Below are positions 59,940 through 64,000 of a stretch of 64,000 nucleotides of DNA, in pieces. The stretch's first letter is position 1. Every line of letters starts with the position of its first letter. A program made the translations under genes and the position numbers. The notes beneath the pieces are model-generated. The model was not told the origin of the DNA. It ran no database searches and was given only the letters and a program-made list of their open reading frames with translations. Origin of the DNA: Meiothermus taiwanensis DSM 14542 (GTDB taxonomy: Bacteria; Deinococcota; Deinococci; Deinococcales; Thermaceae); assembly GCA_000482765.1 (NCBI GenBank), contig AXWR01000012.1:17372-81371 (forward strand), read 5' to 3'.

Positions 59940-60562
59940 CAGTTGCCTCCCTTCACAACCTTCTGCACCTCAGCGGCCACGTCCTGGTAGCCCTTGCGGG
60001 TACCACCCCGCCAGCCGGTCATGCCGGCTTTATCACCGGACAGGCCAGCCCTAAAAGCATCGGGGTCGATAAAGCGGCCCTCCTTGAACAGCGTAGGGGT
60101 CTCGCCCAGGGGGAAGTCCTTGCGCAAGGGGTGGCCTTCCAGGTCTTCGGGGGTCAGGATTTTGCGCAGGTCGGGGTGGCCCTCGAAGCGGATGCCCAGC
60201 AGGTCGAAGACCTCGCGCTCGAGGTAGTCGGCCCCCATCCACAGGTCGGTCAGGCTGGGCAGGCTGGGGTTGGCCTCGGGCACATACACCCGGATGAAGA
60301 CCCGGCTGCCATCCCCCCCCTGGTAGCCCGGCAGCGAGACCAGCTCGTAGACCACGCAAAAACGCTCGGGTTTGGGCTGGGGGTATTTCAGGTAGTCGAT
60401 GCCCACCACATCGGCCAGGTAGTTCCAGCCCTGGCTTTTGAGCTGGGCCAGCAGGGCCTTGAACTCGCTGCGGGGCACCACCACCCAGGTATTGCCGTGG
60501 GCCTCCTCGATGGCCCAACCCCTGGCGTGAGCTTGCTTTTTTAGCTCGGTCAGCTTTTGCAT
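59939..60562 (-). CDS. nuoC: NADH-quinone oxidoreductase subunit C
   Basis: From the ATG at 60562 the product is 207 residues, identical in length to Thermus Nqo5. It carries the 30-kDa subunit signature [16 protein letters not shown] ([20 protein letters not shown] in part) and [10 protein letters not shown]. It is a structural part of the peripheral arm. A GTG two codons upstream touches the Shine-Dalgarno GAGG and is less likely. Confidence 0.96.
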   Translation of the reverse strand: MQKLTELKKQAHARGWAIEEAHGNTWVVVPRSEFKALLAQLKSQGWNYLADVVGIDYLKYPQPKPERFCVVYELVSLPGYQGGDGSRVFIRVYVPEANPSLPSLTDLWMGADYLEREVFDLLGIRFEGHPDLRKILTPEDLEGHPLRKDFPLGETPTLFKEGRFIDPDAFRAGLSGDKAGMTGWRGGTRKGYQDVAAEVQKVVKGGN

Positions 60563-60577
60563 GTCCACCTCGAGCCC

Positions 60578-61117
<540 letters not shown>

Positions 61118-61149
61118 TCAAAACCCCCTTTGCCTTTGGGCTGGGCGCA

Positions 61150-61509
61150 CTAGTGCCATTTCATCACGCCCTTGTACCACTCGTACAAAAACCCCACAAA
61201 CAACAACAGCGTGAAGGCCAGCAGGCCAAAAAAGCCCACCACGCCCACGGTGCCAGCGCTCACCGCATAAGGCCACAAAAAGGCCACCTCCACGTCGAAG
61301 ATGATGAACAGCATCGCCACCGCGTAGAAGTGCACCGGGAAGCGCTTGACCTCCCCGGCGGGGTCGTTGCCCGACTCATAGGGCATCAGCTTGAAACGCC
61401 CACCCTTTTTGGGGCCCAGCAAGGCCCCCACCACGGTTGCCAGCACGGCAATGCCGACCGCAACAGCCAGGTACACCAGTAAAGCCTGATACTCACTTAT
61501 CGGTGACAT
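61150..61509 (-). CDS. nuoA: NADH-quinone oxidoreductase subunit A
   Basis: The 119-residue product matches Thermus Nqo7 in length. It has three helices and the conserved loop [37 protein letters not shown] (read in parts). It is the first gene of the operon, with AGAGGAGG before the ATG and a promoter about 90 bases upstream. Confidence 0.97.
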   Translation of the reverse strand: MSPISEYQALLVYLAVAVGIAVLATVVGALLGPKKGGRFKLMPYESGNDPAGEVKRFPVHFYAVAMLFIIFDVEVAFLWPYAVSAGTVGVVGFFGLLAFTLLLFVGFLYEWYKGVMKWH

Positions 61510-61598
61510 GCGCCTCCTCTGTTACTAGGGTGGTCGAGCTTGTGCCTATCTTCACGAGGCGTGTTAAAGCCCACACCGCCCGACCGACTGTCGCCAAC

Positions 61599-61626
61599 AT
61601 CTTACACTTCCACCTTCCCGACGCAA
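61599..61626 (-). promoter_or_regulatory. nuo operon promoter TTGCGT-N16-TAAGAT
   Basis: On the minus strand TTGCGT (61626-61621) and TAAGAT (61604-61599) are 16 bases apart. The predicted start near 61592 gives a leader of about 83 bases. No operator-like repeat is obvious. Confidence 0.55.
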
Positions 61627-61764
61627 CCAGATTGTTACTAATGAGAATAGTTTGGAATACGGGCCAACATTGTAGAAAAACCTACCGTGACCCTACCAGC
61701 CAACGGCCCGGTGTACTGCCCTCCCAGACCCATTGCGCCGGGAAGGGTTTTCAGGATGAGGTTT

Positions 61765-62904
61765 TTAGTAGCGCTTATCCACCAATGGGGGCCCTTCCAG
61801 GGCTGGGTCGGCCTGGATATCGTCGAGGCGGATGCCGGTGGCCTGCTGCAAGGCCGGGCCGAGCTGGGGCGGTACTGCCTCGGCCTTGATGCGCAGGGTG
61901 AGCTTGTCGGTACCCCCTTCTTTGGTTTCCACCACCAGCTGGGCACCGCCGCGGGGATCGATGCCAAAGGCCATCAGCAGGGGGGCCAGTTCGGTGGGGT
62001 AGAGCTTGACCCCCTTCACCTTGACCATCAGGTCGGTGCGCCCGATCACCCCTCTGGGCAGGCAGAGCCGCCCTTCACGGCGCGAAACCACCGCCAGGTC
62101 GCCGGTGCGGAAGCGGATCATGGGCATCAGGGTGCGCGAGAGCGAGGTCACCACCATCTCCCCTTTTTCGCCCTCCGGGGTGGGCTCCAAGGTCTCGGGG
62201 TCGAGCACCTCGATAATGGCCATCTCGGGGATTTCCCACAGCCCGTTTTTCTCCAAGCCCTCCCCGGCCACCACCCCCAGCTCCGAGGTGCCATAAGCAT
62301 CCACCGCCACCCCGCCGAGGGCCTGCTCGAGCCGCTCCCGGTAACCCGGCACCGAGGTAAAGGGTTCGCCGCCGGCCATCAAGAGCTCAAACCGGCCCCC
62401 GGCCTGGGCGATTTTCATGGCAAAGCTGGGGTTAGAGACCAGAATCTCGAAGCCGTACTGCTGCTGCAACTGCACAATGCGCTCGGCCTCGCCGGGGCCA
62501 TGCGGCAACACCATGGCCCCAGCCCGTTGCAGGGCCTCGTGAAACAGCCAACCACCAGCAAAAATGTGGTAGCCAAAAGCCACCAGGGCTTTCTTTCCGG
62601 CCACCCCCAGCCGCTGCATCTGGGCCGAAAGGGCCTGGGCCTGGTACTCCACGTCCTCGGCGGAGAGGTACTCGGGCATCCAGCCGATGGCCGGGCTCGG
62701 GGTCAGGTGCATCAGGGCCGCGCCTTTGGGGGGCTGGGGGTTCGACTGGATATAGGCCAGCCACTCCTGCCGGGTGGTGAGGGGCAGGCTGGAGATGTTC
62801 TCAGGGGTCAGGCTCTGGACATCTACGTTGCTGAGCTTTTGGGCGTAAACGGGGTGCTTTTGCGCAGCGGCCACCACGGTGCGAAGGCGTTGGACTCGAT
62901 CCAT
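61765..62904 (-). CDS. PaaK-like AMP-binding CoA ligase family protein
   Basis: From the ATG at 62904 the product is 379 residues. It resembles phenylacetate-CoA ligase-like adenylate-forming enzymes: HLTPSPAIGWMPEYLSAED in the phosphate-loop region (degenerate), VDAYGTSELGVVAGE, MIRFRTGDLAVV and IGRTDLMVKVKGVKLYP. It lacks a clear canonical P-loop and is shorter than PaaK (about 430-440). It may activate an aromatic or other carboxylic acid; the substrate is unknown. AGGAG lies before the ATG; a longer upstream frame lacks support. Confidence 0.82.
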   Translation of the reverse strand: MDRVQRLRTVVAAAQKHPVYAQKLSNVDVQSLTPENISSLPLTTRQEWLAYIQSNPQPPKGAALMHLTPSPAIGWMPEYLSAEDVEYQAQALSAQMQRLGVAGKKALVAFGYHIFAGGWLFHEALQRAGAMVLPHGPGEAERIVQLQQQYGFEILVSNPSFAMKIAQAGGRFELLMAGGEPFTSVPGYRERLEQALGGVAVDAYGTSELGVVAGEGLEKNGLWEIPEMAIIEVLDPETLEPTPEGEKGEMVVTSLSRTLMPMIRFRTGDLAVVSRREGRLCLPRGVIGRTDLMVKVKGVKLYPTELAPLLMAFGIDPRGGAQLVVETKEGGTDKLTLRIKAEAVPPQLGPALQQATGIRLDDIQADPALEGPPLVDKRY

Positions 62905-62931
62905 AGCAGGGCTCCTTTTCTCTACACGCCG

Positions 62932-62937
62932 ATTATA
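62932..62937 (-). promoter_or_regulatory. -10 element (TATAAT) for the PaaK-like gene
   Basis: A consensus TATAAT on the minus strand lies 27 bases before the ATG, with AGGAG in between. No good -35 is visible at 16-18 bases. Confidence 0.5.
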
Positions 62938-63097
62938 CGGTTCTCTGCACAAAGAGCTGCACCTCTTCAAACCAAAACCCCCAAACCGCTCCCAGCGCAC
63001 CACCCGCGCCGCCCAGATCCTGCAGGCTCTGGCCGTTCAGTGCAAAAGCGCTCGGTTAGCCCTTGATGGTGACACTCATCCCCCACCCAGCCGCTGC

Positions 63098-63586
63098 TCA
63101 ATAGCCCAAATCCGGACGGCTCTCCCAGCCTTCGTCCTCGATCTCGATCTCGAAGGGCTCCCTGCGGCCGCAACGAACCGCCCAACAGTACTCCTTCCAG
63201 GCGAAAATGGCTCGCAGCAGCTCCCAAGCCTTGAAGCGCTGGGTGTTGTTCTCCGGGTCCTCATAGTAGCACGTTACCAGTATCGTGAGACCATCGTTGC
63301 TCAGCATGTAGGCGTTGCCCACATCCGTTTCCAGCTTGCGTTGGGGGTTCTTGATCACTTCGTAGATGAAGTCGGTCCAGTCACCATACCACTCGCCGAT
63401 TCGCTCAGCCAACTCCTCGTCACTTCGAAGGCGGTTGTAGTACTCCAGGCCTGCGCGGACCTCGGCTTTTAAGAAAACCAACAGATGCCAAGGCGGGCTG
63501 TCTGGGGGTATCGGCTCCGCCAGTTCCACGTCGCAGTAAAAACCACCGGCTACCGGATTTTCTTCGCAGAAGAAGCGGTATCTCAT
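63098..63586 (-). CDS. hypothetical protein, acidic and aromatic-rich
   Basis: The 162-residue product is soluble, acidic and rich in Trp and Tyr (GEWYGDWTDFIYEVI, AWELLRAIFAWKEYCW), with an acidic end (PFEIEIEDEGWESRPD). No family is recognised. Size, acidity and the neighbouring gene of similar style would suit an immunity-type protein, but nothing proves it. TATACT lies nine bases before the ATG, with GTGACG 16 bases further as -35. It is separated from the PaaK-like gene by about 190 bases without a gene. Confidence 0.65.
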   Translation of the reverse strand: MRYRFFCEENPVAGGFYCDVELAEPIPPDSPPWHLLVFLKAEVRAGLEYYNRLRSDEELAERIGEWYGDWTDFIYEVIKNPQRKLETDVGNAYMLSNDGLTILVTCYYEDPENNTQRFKAWELLRAIFAWKEYCWAVRCGRREPFEIEIEDEGWESRPDLGY

Positions 63587-63595
63587 CTCCAGCCC

Positions 63596-63623
63596 AGTAT
63601 AGGAAACGCTGTGTTCACGTCAC
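63596..63623 (-). promoter_or_regulatory. promoter GTGACG-N16-TATACT
   Basis: On the minus strand GTGACG (63623-63618) and TATACT (63601-63596) are 16 bases apart. The start is expected within a few bases of the ATG at 63586. Confidence 0.5.
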
Positions 63624-63695
63624 CGGCGCGCAGGGTGGGATCCCGCCCGACCTGGTCTGGTTTCAGCCCTTGTGCCCCGCGACACCCCGCCCGCC

Positions 63696-64000
63696 TCACT
63701 TGTACCGCTCGGGATCGTAGTCGAGGAGCAGGTCGTAGAGAATTTGAACCGCCTCCAGAATGACCGGATGATACTCACCCCAACGGGCCTTGCCCTCCGG
63801 GGAGGCAATGTAGCGCAGCAGGTCGCCCACCGCCTCGGTGAAGGCCTTGATGGCCACCTGGTCGTGTTCGTACAATTCAAGGCCTCTATACCACAGCGAG
63901 TCTTCGATGGCCTTGGCGAACTCGGGCAGGGCCTGCACGCTGGGGTGGGCCAGGGCATACTCGCAGATCACGTCGTATATGCCACCAGCACCGAACCAGT
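63696..64000 (-). CDS. hypothetical protein, 5' end beyond the window
   Basis: The minus-strand frame is open to the window edge, reading WFGAGGIYDVICEYALAHP before the rest. About 101 residues are visible, mostly helical and acidic, ending in LLLDYDPERYK. No family is recognised. A GTG at 63971 could start a 91-residue protein, but the upstream codons continue in frame, so a longer protein is more likely. It precedes the hypothetical gene at 63586 by about 110 bases. Confidence 0.6.
   Translation of the reverse strand, partial: WFGAGGIYDVICEYALAHPSVQALPEFAKAIEDSLWYRGLELYEHDQVAIKAFTEAVGDLLRYIASPEGKARWGEYHPVILEAVQILYDLLLDYDPERYK

Overview
The window is GC-rich, gene-dense chromosomal DNA from a thermophilic member of the Thermaceae (Deinococcota). 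It is most likely a Meiothermus species rather than Thermus itself. The evidence is a ba3-type cytochrome oxidase C-terminus that matches the Thermus protein, a complete 14-gene NADH dehydrogenase operon whose subunits mostly have Thermus Nqo lengths, a pnp–RNase J pair, and many genes that start 6-8 bases after a TANNNT promoter element (leaderless transcripts, common in this phylum). No rRNA, tRNA, CRISPR array or prophage was seen.

Layout. 1-6.3 kb: end of the ba3 oxidase gene, an MFS transporter, rpsO with a strong promoter, pnp and RNase J. 6.3-14.5 kb: yigZ-aroE on the minus strand, then a plus-strand run nfeD–floA–proline-rich membrane protein–phoH–ybeY–dgkA, a CorC/HlyC-type CBS protein and cytidine deaminase. 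14.5-21.8 kb: a minus-strand exopolysaccharide locus resembling a rearranged Pel system: a GH114-type lipoprotein, an Agd3-like deacetylase lipoprotein, a PelF-type glycosyltransferase, a polytopic membrane protein and a second GH114/PelA-hydrolase-like protein. 21.9-22.2 kb: a degenerate IS200/IS605-like remnant. 22.3-26.3 kb: a large Ig-module lipoprotein and an orphan sensor histidine kinase. 26.3-33.8 kb: trmJ and a branched-chain amino-acid cluster (leuC, Uma2, small membrane protein, leuD, leuB, SDR, ilvD). It is headed by a complete leucine attenuator: a leaderless 16-residue leader peptide with two adjacent CTA codons, an antiterminator and a terminator, plus a palindrome inside the promoter spacer. 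33.9-38.4 kb: an APH-family kinase, miaB, an FAD oxidoreductase, thyA and dihydrofolate reductase. 38.4-44.1 kb: a hypothetical protein, clpC, a second Uma2 protein and glycyl-tRNA synthetase under a T-box. 44.1-46.6 kb: a seven-repeat RCC1 lipoprotein flanked by two copies of a MITE-like element. 46.7-61.5 kb: nuoA-N in canonical order on the minus strand. 61.7-64.0 kb: a PaaK-like AMP ligase and two unrecognised genes, the last cut by the window edge.

The main points of interest are: (1) the Pel-like locus, in which the two catalytic halves of PelA appear as separate proteins and no PelB/C/D/E is visible; (2) the fully readable leu attenuator with an operator-like palindrome in its promoter; (3) NuoG, in which all four positions that ligate the extra N7 iron-sulfur cluster in Thermus Nqo3 are replaced (Ser, Asp, Ala, Ser); (4) NuoN with a C-terminal Ig-like tail and NuoH with a signal-like N-terminal extension; (5) a T-box outside Firmicutes; (6) paired MITE-like repeats around a surface-lipoprotein gene; and (7) the widespread leaderless starts.
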